Origin: Streptomyces sp. SID11385
GTDB lineage: Bacteria; Actinomycetota; Actinomycetes; Streptomycetales; Streptomycetaceae
Length of the DNA stretch: 64,000 nt
Reading direction: 5' to 3'
Assembly (NCBI RefSeq): GCF_010548245.1
Contig: NZ_JAAGLR010000910.1
Location: 18,448 to 82,447, forward strand
In this document: piece after piece, positions 25,310 to 34,935 of the stretch
Layout of the letters: each line of letters opens with the position of its first letter
Position numbering within the stretch: the first letter of the stretch is position 1
Notes under the pieces: generated by a model
Databases searched by the model: none
Seen by the model: only the letters and a program-made list of their open reading frames with translations
What the model was told of the DNA's origin: nothing
Program-made: the position numbers and the translations under genes

Positions 25310-26113
25310 TCAGCGCACGGCGGTACGCGGCCACTGCTCCCGCGTCGTGTCGATCGGCCGGGACAGCAGCCCGGCTGCCCGCTCCGTGAGGGACTCCGCA
25401 CGTCCCGGCCGCTGCTCCGGCACCTCTCTGCCCGGCCCGAAGCGCTCCGCGCGGTGGGCACGTTGCTCCGGCAGCGGTCCCAACTGCCCCGGGAGCGGCG
25501 AGACCTTGTCCGCGTGGGGCACGAACAGGCTCGCACGAGAGCCGAGCTGAGGGTGGCGTCCACCACGCCCTTCGCCGAGGACCTGCCAGCCCGCCCCGGT
25601 GAGCGTCACGTACGCGCCGCAGCGCAAACCGTGCAACGTGCAGGCGTCGCGCAGCCCCCACATCCAGGCACCGTCCTCGACCGTCCAGCGGGACTCGCCC
25701 TCGCGGCAGTGCAGCAACACCGCCGTGCGCACCGGCGTTCTGCGGCGCAGGTCGTGGGGGATGACCCGACGCAGCTGCGCCAGCAGGGTATTGCGGAAGA
25801 CCCAGCCGTCGGACTCGCCGGGGCGACGAGTGAAGGACGCGCTCGCCCTGAGGCGCTCGTCCGGGTCGAGAACCCCCACCACGACCGTTCCGGCCGCCGG
25901 GTTGTGGCGTTCGTAGAGCCCCGTCACGACCTCCCGCGGATTGCCGAGCAGCGGGACGTTCGCGGCGGACCACTCCTGCGCACCGACCACACGAGGTGGT
26001 GAGCCGGTCGGCTCGGCAGGCAGGGACGGCACCGGCACCAGGGGCGAGGGGGCTGTGGACGGGGGCGGTGGCGTCTTCCTCGACGCGGCGGACGGAGCGA
26101 ATCCGAAGGTCAC
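25310..26113 (-). CDS. conserved protein of unknown function
   Basis: A 267-residue protein I do not recognise. The N-terminal ~50 residues are Pro-rich; the central part (VVVGVLDPDERLRASASF, VFRNTLLAQLRRVIPHDL, LRCGAYVTLTGAGW) is well composed and probably globular; the C-terminal ~70 residues are Arg/Glu-rich. The GTG at 26113 has GGGAGG upstream. It follows recQ on the same strand after a 319-bp gap, so it may or may not share the recQ transcript. Confidence 0.7.
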   Translation of the reverse strand: MTFGFAPSAASRKTPPPPSTAPSPLVPVPSLPAEPTGSPPRVVGAQEWSAANVPLLGNPREVVTGLYERHNPAAGTVVVGVLDPDERLRASASFTRRPGESDGWVFRNTLLAQLRRVIPHDLRRRTPVRTAVLLHCREGESRWTVEDGAWMWGLRDACTLHGLRCGAYVTLTGAGWQVLGEGRGGRHPQLGSRASLFVPHADKVSPLPGQLGPLPEQRAHRAERFGPGREVPEQRPGRAESLTERAAGLLSRPIDTTREQWPRTAVR

Positions 26114-26432
26114 GGTCCTCCCTTCGGCTGCGCGCCCGCACTGCGGGCGGGATCGGGACGTGGGAGAGCGCACCACCAAACGACAGCACCGGAGCCGGAA
26201 TCGCCGTGCGGGGAGCGACTTCAATTCTCGTACGACGAGGGAGCTGCGGCAACGAGCTTCCGCCAAGCCGGACCCATATCTGACGATGCATTCCCTATTT
26301 CCCTCCCCGCTGTCCATCCCGTCAACGCTCCGCTGTCCGCAATGCGGTACACCCCAGCGCCAAGTAGCTGCTCCGACCATCCAGTCCTCGACGGCACCCG
26401 GCAGGTGCTTTTCAGCAACTTGCCCCCGCTCC
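26114..26432. other. gap between recQ and the unknown gene
   Basis: 319 bp without a convincing gene. It must hold either the leader or the promoter of the leftward unknown gene; no clear -35/-10 pair was seen. Confidence 0.35.
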
Positions 26433-28598
26433 TCAGCCCTGGACCCCGAGCACCAGCGGCAGTACCTCCTCCGCTCCGGCGTCCTTGAGCAGGCCCGCCG
26501 CCACGGCGATCGTCCAGCCCGTGTCCGTGAAGTCGTCCACGAGGAGGACCGGCCCGGGATGCTCGGCCAGCGCCTCGGCGAGCGGGGCGGGCACGGCGAG
26601 GGCTCCCCGCAGTGAGAGGAGTCGCTGCGCGCTGTTCCCCCGGTGCGCACGCCTCGGCTCGTCGTCCTCCCGCAGGACCAGCCCACCGAGGAAGGGCAGT
26701 TGACCGATCCGGGCGACACGGTCGCCAAGCGAGTGCACCAATTCGGGGTGAGTTCGAGAAGGAAGCGTGACCACCCCGGCCGGGCGTGTGAGCGCGTCCT
26801 TCTCGCCCGAGGCCCACCCGCCCGGCCCCTTGGCCCAGTCGGCGAGTACCGCGACCACCGCTTGGAGCACGTCGTCGGGTACCGGCCCGTCGGAGGCGTC
26901 GGGGCCGAGCAGGGGACGGAGCCTGTTGCCCCAGCCGATGTCCGAGAGCCGGCCCAGCGCTCGTCCCGTCTCGGCCCGCTGCGAGGCCGGAATGCGCCCC
27001 TTGAGCGGCACGCCGACGGCGCTCAGGCCGGTCGGCCACATACGCCGCGGCTCCACGTCGACCCCGGGGCGCTCCAGTTCGCCGTGCGCGGAGGTGAGCG
27101 CGACCGGCGACACCTCCGTGCCGAAACGTGTGCCGGCGCAGTTGTCGCACCGGCCGCAGGGAACGGCTGCCTCGTCGTCGAGCGCACGACGCAGGAACTC
27201 CATCCGGCACCCGGTGCCCGTCACGTAGTCCCGCATCGCCTGCTGTTCGATCGCCCGCTGCCCGGCCACCCAGGCGTAACGCTCCGCGTCGTACGCCCAA
27301 GGTTGTCCGGTAGCGGTCCAGCCGCCCTTCTCCTTGCGGACCGCCCCGTCGACGTCGAGCACCTTCAGCATGGCCTCCAGCCTGGTGCGCCGCAGATCGA
27401 CGAGCGGTTCGAGAGCCTGGGTCGACATCGGCCGGGAGGAGTTGGCGAGAATGTCGAGAGTCCGCCGTACCTGTTCCTCCGGCGGGAAGGCCAGAGAGGA
27501 GAAGTACTTCCAGATCGCCTCGTCCTCCTTGCCCGGCAGCAGCAGTACCTCGGCGTGCTCCACCCCGCGCCCCGCGCGGCCCACTTGCTGGTAGTAGGCG
27601 ATGGGGGAGGAGGGGGCGCCGAGATGGACCACGAAGCCGAGGTCCGGCTTGTCGAAGCCCATGCCGAGGGCGGATGTCGCCACGAGCGCCTTCACCCGGT
27701 TGGCGAGGAGGGCCTGCTCGGCCTCCAGCCGGTCCGCGTTCTCCGTGCGTCCGGTGTAAGAGGTCACTTCGTGGCCGCGTTGGCGCAGGTAGGCGACCAC
27801 TTCGTCGGCCGTGGCGACGGTCAGGGTGTAGATGATGCCCGAGCCCGGCAGTTCGTCGAGGTGATCCGCGAGCCATGCGAGCCTGTGAGCGGCGTCGGGC
27901 AGACGCAGCACTCCGAGGCTGAGGCTCTCGCGGTCGAGCGGTCCGCGCAGTACGAGAGCACCGTCCCCGCCCCCGCCGGTCCCGAGCTGCTCAGCCACGT
28001 CCGCGGTCACCCGCGCGTTCGCCGTCGCCGTGGTGGCCAGCACGGGAACCCCCGTCGGCAACTCGGCGAGCATCGTGCGCAGCCGCCGGTAGTCCGGGCG
28101 GAAATCATGCCCCCAGTCGGAGATGCAGTGTGCCTCGTCGACCACGAGCAGGCCCGTCGCCGCCGTGAGACTCGGGAGGACCTCGTCGCGGAACACCGGA
28201 TGGTTGAGGCGCTCTGGGCTCACGAGGAGCACGTCGACCTCTCCGGCACGGATCTCCTCCTGGACCGCGTCCCACTCCTCGCGATTCGCCGAATTGATCG
28301 TGCGTGCCTTGATCCCCGCCGCGGCGGCTGCCTCCACCTGGTTGCGCATGAGGGCGAGCAGCGGAGAGACGATGACGGTCGGGCCGCCGCCCCGCTGCCT
28401 GATGAGCGCCGTGGCCACGAAGTACACGGCGGACTTCCCCCAGCCCGTACGCTGCACAACCAGGGCCCTGCGGTGGTGTACGACCAGCGCTTCGATGGCC
28501 TGCCACTGGTCCTCGCGCAGCCGTGCTCGCCCGGTGGGGTCCCCCACAAGCTGGGCGAGAACCGCGTCGGCAGTAGTGCGAAGGTCTTCGTCGTTCAT
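26433..28598 (-). CDS. RecQ-type helicase fused to a phosphoribosyltransferase-like domain
   Basis: A 721-residue protein. The helicase core has Walker A QRTGWGKS, DEAH in VVDEAHCISDWGHDFRP and motif VI QVGRAGRG. A zinc site is suggested by cysteines in CGRCDNC. No HRDC domain is visible. Instead the last ~100 residues carry a PRTase-like region: VVTLPSR, then VLLVDDFTDTGWT, which fits the PRPP-binding motif of ComF/type I PRTases. The ATG at 28598 is preferred; an upstream TTG at 28610 is possible. It is divergent from the DUF4192 gene across a region with two DnaA boxes. It probably unwinds DNA during repair; the role of the PRTase part is unknown. Confidence 0.9.
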   Translation of the reverse strand: MNDEDLRTTADAVLAQLVGDPTGRARLREDQWQAIEALVVHHRRALVVQRTGWGKSAVYFVATALIRQRGGGPTVIVSPLLALMRNQVEAAAAAGIKARTINSANREEWDAVQEEIRAGEVDVLLVSPERLNHPVFRDEVLPSLTAATGLLVVDEAHCISDWGHDFRPDYRRLRTMLAELPTGVPVLATTATANARVTADVAEQLGTGGGGDGALVLRGPLDRESLSLGVLRLPDAAHRLAWLADHLDELPGSGIIYTLTVATADEVVAYLRQRGHEVTSYTGRTENADRLEAEQALLANRVKALVATSALGMGFDKPDLGFVVHLGAPSSPIAYYQQVGRAGRGVEHAEVLLLPGKEDEAIWKYFSSLAFPPEEQVRRTLDILANSSRPMSTQALEPLVDLRRTRLEAMLKVLDVDGAVRKEKGGWTATGQPWAYDAERYAWVAGQRAIEQQAMRDYVTGTGCRMEFLRRALDDEAAVPCGRCDNCAGTRFGTEVSPVALTSAHGELERPGVDVEPRRMWPTGLSAVGVPLKGRIPASQRAETGRALGRLSDIGWGNRLRPLLGPDASDGPVPDDVLQAVVAVLADWAKGPGGWASGEKDALTRPAGVVTLPSRTHPELVHSLGDRVARIGQLPFLGGLVLREDDEPRRAHRGNSAQRLLSLRGALAVPAPLAEALAEHPGPVLLVDDFTDTGWTIAVAAGLLKDAGAEEVLPLVLGVQG

Positions 28599-28651
28599 GC
28601 CCCCATGCAACCTGATGGAACCGACAACCGGCGAACGAGGGCGTCGCGAGC

Positions 28652-28760
28652 TGTGGATAACTTCCCCACCCGGAGATCATCGGATGAACGAGCGCGAGAT
28701 GATTTGGAAAATCAGATAAATCATGTGTGCGACAAAACTCAATACGAGTGGTTATCCACA
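28652..28760. promoter_or_regulatory. divergent control region with two DnaA boxes
   Basis: TGTGGATAA (28652-28660) and TTATCCACA (28752-28760) are two perfect copies of the E. coli-type DnaA box in inverted orientation, 100 bp apart. Between them the DNA is AT-rich and holds the dyad TGATTT-GGA-AAATCA (28700-28714). The region separates recQ and the DUF4192 gene and should contain both promoters. Confidence 0.6.
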
Positions 28761-28804
28761 GGCGGGCGAGGACGAATTTTGCTTTTCCGTGCACAGTGCT
28801 CTCC

Positions 28805-31420
28805 ATGACGCATCGCAACGACGCATCCGACTCGTCCGCCACTCCTTCCGCCGAGCAGTCCGCTGTCCCTTTCGGCGAGCAGTCTGTCGCCCCTTCCACG
28901 GAACTCCCCGCCGTCCCTACCACCGAGCGGTCCGCCCTTCCGCCCGAAGAGCAGCCCTCCATCCAGGCCGCTGAGCCGACGACCGGCCTCGAAGCGAGGG
29001 ACGCTTCTCCGCCGGAGCCCCATGACGCCACTCGCCACGACGCCGCTGAGGACCGGTCCTCAGGTTCACTCCAGGTCCAGTTGCCGGACACGACCGAGGA
29101 CTGCCCCTCCAGTCAGGAGCAGCCTTCCACCACGAAAGAGCCCCGGTCGCCCGCCTCTGCCGCCGAATCGGCTCCCTCCGGGCCGCCGCCTGGTCACTCC
29201 GCGGCGGCGCAGGAGCCGGACGTCGTCGTTCCCGCGCAGCGCAGGGGTGAGCACTCTCCGGCCTCGCCGCCCGAGAATCCCAGGGTCCCCGCGCAGCGGC
29301 GGTCGCCCGAGCACGACCCCTCGGTCCCGTGGGACGAGCCCCTCCCCTTCACGGCCTCCCACGCCGGTCCCTCCGCTTTCGTGCCCGAAGCGGAGTCCTG
29401 CAAGAAGGCGCTCCCGGAACGGAATGCGATTTCGCTGAAATCCCTCGCGGATCTCACCGATTCCCTCCCCTACCTCCTGGGCTACGTACCCGGCAACAGC
29501 GTCGTCCTGCTCGCGCTGCACGGCGAACGGGGCCGACTCGGGCGACGTACGGCCGTGCGTATCCCGGATGATCCGGCGCAGTGGCCGCAGATCGCCGAGC
29601 GGGCGGCCACGATGCTCCTCGACTCCCCCGGAGATGGCCCCGGCAGGGGAGTGACCACCTTCTTGCGGAAGCGGCGCGGAGGCTCCCTGCCCGACGGCGT
29701 CATCGCCTTTCTCTTCCAGGAGCCGGAGGAAGCCAGGCCCGGCGCCGTGCCGCCGCCCGGTGCCACGGAGGTGCGCGAGCGGCTGCGCCCCCTCGCCCAG
29801 CACATCCGCGTCGCCTGCGGCCGCTTCGACGTCCCGGTCGTCGAAGCGCTGTGTGTCTCGACCGGACGTTCCTGGTCCTACGTGACCCCGCTCGAAGAGC
29901 AGGAGCCGGCGGGCGCCGCCCTGCTGCCGGCCGGAAGCTCGGTCCTCGCCGCGACCTCTGTCTACGAGGGAGTGCCGATTCCGCTCCCTGCCGCGGTGCT
30001 GGAGAGCCGACTGCTGCCCTGGCGCACTGCTGCCGCGCAAGCACAGGAACGCGTCCTCGACCTGGTCGCCCTCGACCTCCTTCCGCAGATCCTGAGCAGC
30101 CGGGAGAACGTGCTCAAGATCCGGCGCGGGACGATCGGGCTGCTCGACAACGTCCTCACACGTTTCGCGACGGTGCCCGTCCTCCCGGACCCGCTCGAAG
30201 CAGACCTCGCTGACGACGAGGCGCTCACCCACGAGGAAGCCGCGCGGCTCGTCATCGGCCTCCAGGACCGGGAGGCCCGGGACGAGGCGGCGAGTTTCCT
30301 CGCTTTCCCCGACGCCGCGCGTCGCCTGTGGCGCGCTCTCGCACGCCGGTGCGTGCTCTCGTACAAGGAGCACGCGGCGGCGCCGCTCTCGCTCGTCGGC
30401 TGGACGGCCTGGGCGCTCGGCGACGAAGGCGAGGCGCGGCTGGCCCTGCACCTGTCGCTCGCGGTCGATCCGCACTACGTGTTCGCGGCGCTCCTGGACC
30501 AGGCGTTCGACAAGGGAGTCGAACCGGACGAGATTCGGCAGCAGTTGCGCGGGCGCACGGTACCCCCGGTCCCGCGTCGTTCCCCCGCCAAGCCTTCGTC
30601 GTCACGCACCACCTTCGGTGCCGAAGGCACGGGACCGGTCCCTGCGGGCGACCGGGGGCCGGGAGCGCCTTTGAACGCCGAGGGGGCGCCGGAGAGTGGC
30701 GCCGGACGGGAGACGGCCGAGGGAAAGTCTGGCGGCGGACGCCGTGGCGCCGGCTCTGCCGCAAGGACGGGCCCTGCCGCTCGTACGGGCTCCGCTGGCC
30801 GCCCGGCGACGCGACGACGCAGTGGGAGCCGGCCCGGCGGAGCCGCGCCGGGGCGTCCCGGGGCCAAGGTGGTGAAGCGGAGGGAAGGCGGTGGAAGGGA
30901 GGCGTACACGCGGACCCGGCGACGTCTCGCCGCATCGCCTCCCGGTTGCGAAGGGGCGCGCTCGCAGGAGCAGGAACAGCGGGAACGCGAAATCGGGAAG
31001 TCCGGAGCCAGCGATCGTCGCGCCGCGGTCGACCGCTCGCCGCGGAACGGGCGAGGGAACACCGATCCGCAGCCTTCGGACGCCTTCGTGTGGCCCTGGG
31101 AAGTGGAGGGGGAAGCGGACCGCGCGCAGCCCAAGGACCGGATCGAGTCCCCCCTGACGAGCGGCGGACCGCGCCCGGGGTTCCCCGGACGGGAGGCGGC
31201 GGCGCAGGACTTGGCGGCAGACGAGCGCGAGACCGTGGCTCCCGATGCGGAGCAGGGAGGCCACGAGACGTATGCACCCGATGCGGAGCGCGGGAGCCAG
31301 GAGACTCGCAGGTCCGCTTCGGGCAGGGAAAACCAGCAGGACCTTACGTCCGGTCCGGAGCAGGAAGGCCAGAAGAATCCGAGGACGGGGCCGGGCAGTG
31401 GCCACCTGGACGCACTTTAG
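28805..31420 (+). CDS. DUF4192 domain protein with long disordered arms
   Basis: An 871-residue protein. The DUF4192 domain begins near residue 207 (SLADLTDSLPYLLGYVPGNS) and runs to about 590, ending with LALHLSLAVDPHYVFAALL. It is flanked by ~200 N-terminal residues rich in Ser, Pro and Glu and ~280 C-terminal residues rich in Gly, Arg and Glu with a degenerate PDAEQGG/PDAERGS repeat. DUF4192 proteins are common in actinomycetes and have no established role. The ATG at 28805 has no obvious ribosome binding site. The divergent recQ and DnaA boxes hint at a link to DNA metabolism, but this is inference. Confidence 0.8.
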   Translation: MTHRNDASDSSATPSAEQSAVPFGEQSVAPSTELPAVPTTERSALPPEEQPSIQAAEPTTGLEARDASPPEPHDATRHDAAEDRSSGSLQVQLPDTTEDCPSSQEQPSTTKEPRSPASAAESAPSGPPPGHSAAAQEPDVVVPAQRRGEHSPASPPENPRVPAQRRSPEHDPSVPWDEPLPFTASHAGPSAFVPEAESCKKALPERNAISLKSLADLTDSLPYLLGYVPGNSVVLLALHGERGRLGRRTAVRIPDDPAQWPQIAERAATMLLDSPGDGPGRGVTTFLRKRRGGSLPDGVIAFLFQEPEEARPGAVPPPGATEVRERLRPLAQHIRVACGRFDVPVVEALCVSTGRSWSYVTPLEEQEPAGAALLPAGSSVLAATSVYEGVPIPLPAAVLESRLLPWRTAAAQAQERVLDLVALDLLPQILSSRENVLKIRRGTIGLLDNVLTRFATVPVLPDPLEADLADDEALTHEEAARLVIGLQDREARDEAASFLAFPDAARRLWRALARRCVLSYKEHAAAPLSLVGWTAWALGDEGEARLALHLSLAVDPHYVFAALLDQAFDKGVEPDEIRQQLRGRTVPPVPRRSPAKPSSSRTTFGAEGTGPVPAGDRGPGAPLNAEGAPESGAGRETAEGKSGGGRRGAGSAARTGPAARTGSAGRPATRRRSGSRPGGAAPGRPGAKVVKRREGGGREAYTRTRRRLAASPPGCEGARSQEQEQREREIGKSGASDRRAAVDRSPRNGRGNTDPQPSDAFVWPWEVEGEADRAQPKDRIESPLTSGGPRPGFPGREAAAQDLAADERETVAPDAEQGGHETYAPDAERGSQETRRSASGRENQQDLTSGPEQEGQKNPRTGPGSGHLDAL

Positions 31421-31781
31421 GCGAGCCGGAGTCGAGCCGCGGTGTGATGGCTAGCCGGCGAGAGTCCGGCCAGGAGGTGATGCTGTCCAGGGGAGCGCCC
31501 CCGGCGGTGACCAGGGCTTTTCGATCGGCGCGGAACAGCGGCGGATTCCCGGGGCGCGAGGGGAGGGGGATGTGCGGTGGAGGAAGGGCTTCCGGGCACC
31601 GGACGGTGGCCCGGCGGATCGGGACGGGAGCTATGACGGACGGCCGGAGGAATGTCGGGGCAACTGGTCCGGCGCCCGTGACCCATACCCCCCTTCGGGC
31701 GTTCATTCCGTGGCGGAGTCGTGGGGACCCTGCGCCCCCGCTCCCGCCCCTCTCTCGATCGGCACGCGGAAGAAGCCTCTG
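31421..31781. other. gap before the debranching-type enzyme
   Basis: 361 bp. Forward frames continue through it, but no start with a good ribosome binding site and no domain could be recognised. The real N-terminus of the next gene could lie further upstream. Confidence 0.35.
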
Positions 31782-33827
31782 ATGTCCTTGACCGCACCAC
31801 GGCCAGGTGGTCGCGAGTACCGATCCGCACCGGGGAGGCCGGGGCCCGCGCTCGGCCCGCACGGCAAAGGGGTCCGCTCTCCGGCGGAACCTCCCGCGAC
31901 ACACCGGACGTTGACCGCCGTCGCCCTGCCGGGCCTGGCGATCTCCGCCGAGCACGGGCAGCTGACCGGGCAAGGGCTCGAAGGCTTCTACCACTCGGGG
32001 AAGCGGCTGCTCTCGCTGTGCCGGCTCCAGGTCGCGGGGCGGGAGCCCCTGCCCGTGGAGGCGCGCGCTGTGGGCGCGGACCGGACACGGTTCGCGGGTG
32101 TGCTGCGGGGTCTCGGTGGACCCGGGCCCGATCCCGATCTGCTGGTGGAGCGCGAGCGGCACGCGGAGGGCAGTGAGCGCATCACCTTGCGGAGCACGTC
32201 GGTGCGCCCGCTGCGACTCGTGGTCGAACTCACCCTGGGGTGCGACCTCGCGGACCTCGGGGCCCTGGCCGCCGGCCGCCGGGTCCCCGCTCTGCGGGCC
32301 TCCGTGTACGGCGCCGGGTTGCAGTGGTCGTCCCCGGCGGGCAAGGTGGCGCTCCTCGCCGAGCCGCCCGCGGCCGATGTCGTGGCGGCCTCGGGCCTGT
32401 TGCGCTGGGAGTTGGAGATCCCAGCGGGAGGCAGGCAGTCCATCGAGGTGCGGCTGAGGCCGGAACTCCGCGGTGGCGGGCGGCCGGTGGCACGCGGCGG
32501 GACACCGGTCCTCACCGAGGCCGATGCCTCCGGGGACGATCCGCGGGCTGCCGCCCTGCTGCGCGCCTCGCTCGGAGACCTCAACGCGTTGCTTGTGCGA
32601 GAGCCGGGCGAGGCGGGGGAGGTGCACCTTGCGGCGGGGGCGCCCTGGCGGTGCGGCCTCGCTCCCGCCGAGGCGCTGGCCGCCGCCCGCATGGCCCTGC
32701 CGCTCGGCACCCGGCTGGCGGCGGGCACGTTGCGGGTCCTGGCGCGTACGCAGGTGGCGGAGGGGCCCGAACAAGGCCGTATTCCAGGGCCGTTGCGCGA
32801 TGCAGGCCCGCACCTGCCGCCAGGGAGCACGAGCGTGGAGGCGACTCTGCTCTTCCCCGCGCTGCTGGCAGAGGCGTGGAGATGGGGGCTCGACGCCTCC
32901 GTGGTCGATGAACTCGCCCCGGTCGCCGAGTCCTGCCTCGGGTGGCTGCGGCGCGAGACCGAGCGGCACGCCTACGTGCGGGACCGGGAGACCGGCGGCA
33001 TGGCGCGCGTCGAGACGCAGGCGCACGCTTACCGCGCCGCCCTCCTCGGAGCGGGCCTCCTGGACGGGATCAACCGGCCCGGATGCGGTGAACTCCGCGA
33101 ATGGGCAGCTGAGTTCGCTGAACGCTTCCGGGGTGAGTTCTGGTGCGATGACCGAGGTGGTGGCCGCCCGCCCGCCGCGCTCGACACCGCGGGGCGTCCG
33201 GTGCCGCATCTGGGCAGTGCGGCGGCCCACCTGCTCGACAGCGGCCTGGGCCCGGCGGGACAGGCCGCCCCGTCGTTGCTCGACTCGGCGCGGACAGGAC
33301 AGCTCGCGCGCCTCCTGGGTGCCCCGGTGATGGACAGCGGCTGGGGATTGCGGAGCCTCGGGGCGAAGGAGTACGGCTACAGCCCCTTCGGGCACCGGGG
33401 CGGCGCTGTACGGGTCCACGAGACGGCGATCGCCGTGACGGGGCTCGCGGCAGCGGGTTACGAGGTGCAGTCCCATGCCTTGCTGCGGGGGCTGCTCGCG
33501 GCGGCGGAGCACTTCGAGTACCGGCTGCCGGAGATGTTCGCCGGTGAGCAGCGGGGGGAGGGGAGCAGACCCTGGCCGCACCCCTCCGCCTGTCGGCCGG
33601 CTGCCGTGGCCGCCGCTGCCGGGGTGCACGTGATCGCGGGACTCGTGGGCATCCGGCCCGATGTGCCCGAAGGGTCCGTCGCGTTGCGGCCGGTGCGGGG
33701 CGCGCCGCTCGGCGAAGTGGGTCTGACCGGCCTCAGTGTCGCGGGGGAGAGCTTCTCCGCGCGGGTCACCCGGCTCGGGCTCGTGATGGTGGAGGAGGCG
33801 CCTGGGCGTCTGCAATTGCGGGCGTGA
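31782..33827 (+). CDS. glycogen debranching-type (amylo-alpha-1,6-glucosidase-like) protein
   Basis: A 681-residue protein. The N-terminal half (LEGFYHSGKRLLSLCRLQV, then TLRSTSVRPLRLVVELTL) fits the N-terminal domain of bacterial glycogen debranching proteins. The second half (RMALPLGTRLAAGTLRVLA, then SGWGLRSLGAKEYGYSPF) fits the six-hairpin glucosidase-type domain. It may trim glucan branches or act on other glucosides. The ATG at 31782 is the first with a purine-rich upstream stretch (GGAAGAAG). About 40 residues at the N-terminus are low complexity. Confidence 0.78.
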   Translation: MSLTAPRPGGREYRSAPGRPGPALGPHGKGVRSPAEPPATHRTLTAVALPGLAISAEHGQLTGQGLEGFYHSGKRLLSLCRLQVAGREPLPVEARAVGADRTRFAGVLRGLGGPGPDPDLLVERERHAEGSERITLRSTSVRPLRLVVELTLGCDLADLGALAAGRRVPALRASVYGAGLQWSSPAGKVALLAEPPAADVVAASGLLRWELEIPAGGRQSIEVRLRPELRGGGRPVARGGTPVLTEADASGDDPRAAALLRASLGDLNALLVREPGEAGEVHLAAGAPWRCGLAPAEALAAARMALPLGTRLAAGTLRVLARTQVAEGPEQGRIPGPLRDAGPHLPPGSTSVEATLLFPALLAEAWRWGLDASVVDELAPVAESCLGWLRRETERHAYVRDRETGGMARVETQAHAYRAALLGAGLLDGINRPGCGELREWAAEFAERFRGEFWCDDRGGGRPPAALDTAGRPVPHLGSAAAHLLDSGLGPAGQAAPSLLDSARTGQLARLLGAPVMDSGWGLRSLGAKEYGYSPFGHRGGAVRVHETAIAVTGLAAAGYEVQSHALLRGLLAAAEHFEYRLPEMFAGEQRGEGSRPWPHPSACRPAAVAAAAGVHVIAGLVGIRPDVPEGSVALRPVRGAPLGEVGLTGLSVAGESFSARVTRLGLVMVEEAPGRLQLRA

Positions 33828-34149
33828 AAGTGCGGCCGACGGACTGACGCGCCCGATGCCGACTCGGGAGCGACGGTTCGCGGCGTGCGAGGTCTGTCGG
33901 GCCGAACAAAGGGTCCCAGAGTGTGGGTAGTTGAAGGTGGCGCCGCTCGGCGCTCGTGCGGGGTGGCCCTGGCCGAGAGGCGGATGCACGGGGCGAAAGA
34001 GGCCTGAGACGCGGGGCACGCGACGGCGCTACCGTGGTCGGTGGCCCTGGTCCGGGGGTCTGAGGGCTGGTGAAAGCGGCGGCCTTGTCAGGGGGCGAGG
34101 GCGTCCACGGGCTTTGACGAACGACGTGTTTATCGTCAGGTGGACGACT
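33828..34149. other. gap before the Nudix regulator
   Basis: 322 bp without a gene. Just before the next start, TCGTC-AGGTG-GACGA (34134-34148) is a short dyad that could be an operator for the downstream regulator. Confidence 0.35.
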
Positions 34150-34935
34150 ATGATCGGTCACATGGCTCCCTACGACCCCTCCGACTTCCCGCCCTTCGCT
34201 GTCACCGTGGATTTGGTGGTGCTCACGGTGCGGCACAACGGGTTGCGGGCGCTCCTCGTCCGCCGCGGGGAGGCCCCGTACCAGGGGCAATGGGCCCTGC
34301 CCGGGGGGTTTGTCCGTCCTGGGGAGGACCTGGCGGCAGCGGCGGGCCGTGAGCTGGAGGAGGAGACCGGTCTGTGCGCTCACGACGGTGAGTGCACGCA
34401 AGGCTCCGACGAGGAGCGCCACGGCGCGCACCTGGAACAGCTCGCCACCTACGGCGACCCGGGCCGGGATCCCAGGATGCGCGTGGTCAGCGTGGCCCAT
34501 CTCGCGCTCGCCCCCGATCTTCCCTCGCCCACGGCAGGCGGTGACGCCAGCGGTGCCACGTGGGCGCCGGCCGAGCGGCTTCTGGGAGAAGAGGGCGCGG
34601 GGCGCGAGGACGAGCAACTACTGCCTCTCGCCTTCGATCACGCGCGCATTCTCTCCGACGGGATCGAGCGTGCCCGATCGAAGATCGAGTATTCCTCGCT
34701 TGCCACGGCTTTCTGCCCTGCGGAATTCACGGTCGGCGAACTCCGCCGGGTCTACGAGGCTGTCTGGGGAGTGGTGCTCGATCCCCGCAATTTTCACCGC
34801 AAGGTGACAGGTACGCCGGGATTTCTTGTGCCCACCGGCGGCACCACGACCCGGCAGGGCGGCAGGCCGGCACAGCTTTTCCGGGCGGGCGGCGCCACCC
34901 TGTTGAATCCGCCCATGCTGCGCCCCGAGATCTGA
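34150..34935 (+). CDS. NrtR-like Nudix domain/winged-helix protein
   Basis: A 261-residue two-domain protein. The Nudix box (34297-34368, starting GGFVRPGEDL and ending RELEEETGL) keeps the catalytic glutamates, so hydrolase activity is possible. The C-terminal third (AEFTVGELRRVYEAVWG, NFHRKVTGTPGFLVP) is the winged-helix domain of the NrtR group, which regulates NAD or sugar metabolism in response to ADP-ribose compounds. No NAD genes lie in this window. The ATG at 34150 is preferred over one at 34162. Confidence 0.85.
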   Translation: MIGHMAPYDPSDFPPFAVTVDLVVLTVRHNGLRALLVRRGEAPYQGQWALPGGFVRPGEDLAAAAGRELEEETGLCAHDGECTQGSDEERHGAHLEQLATYGDPGRDPRMRVVSVAHLALAPDLPSPTAGGDASGATWAPAERLLGEEGAGREDEQLLPLAFDHARILSDGIERARSKIEYSSLATAFCPAEFTVGELRRVYEAVWGVVLDPRNFHRKVTGTPGFLVPTGGTTTRQGGRPAQLFRAGGATLLNPPMLRPEI

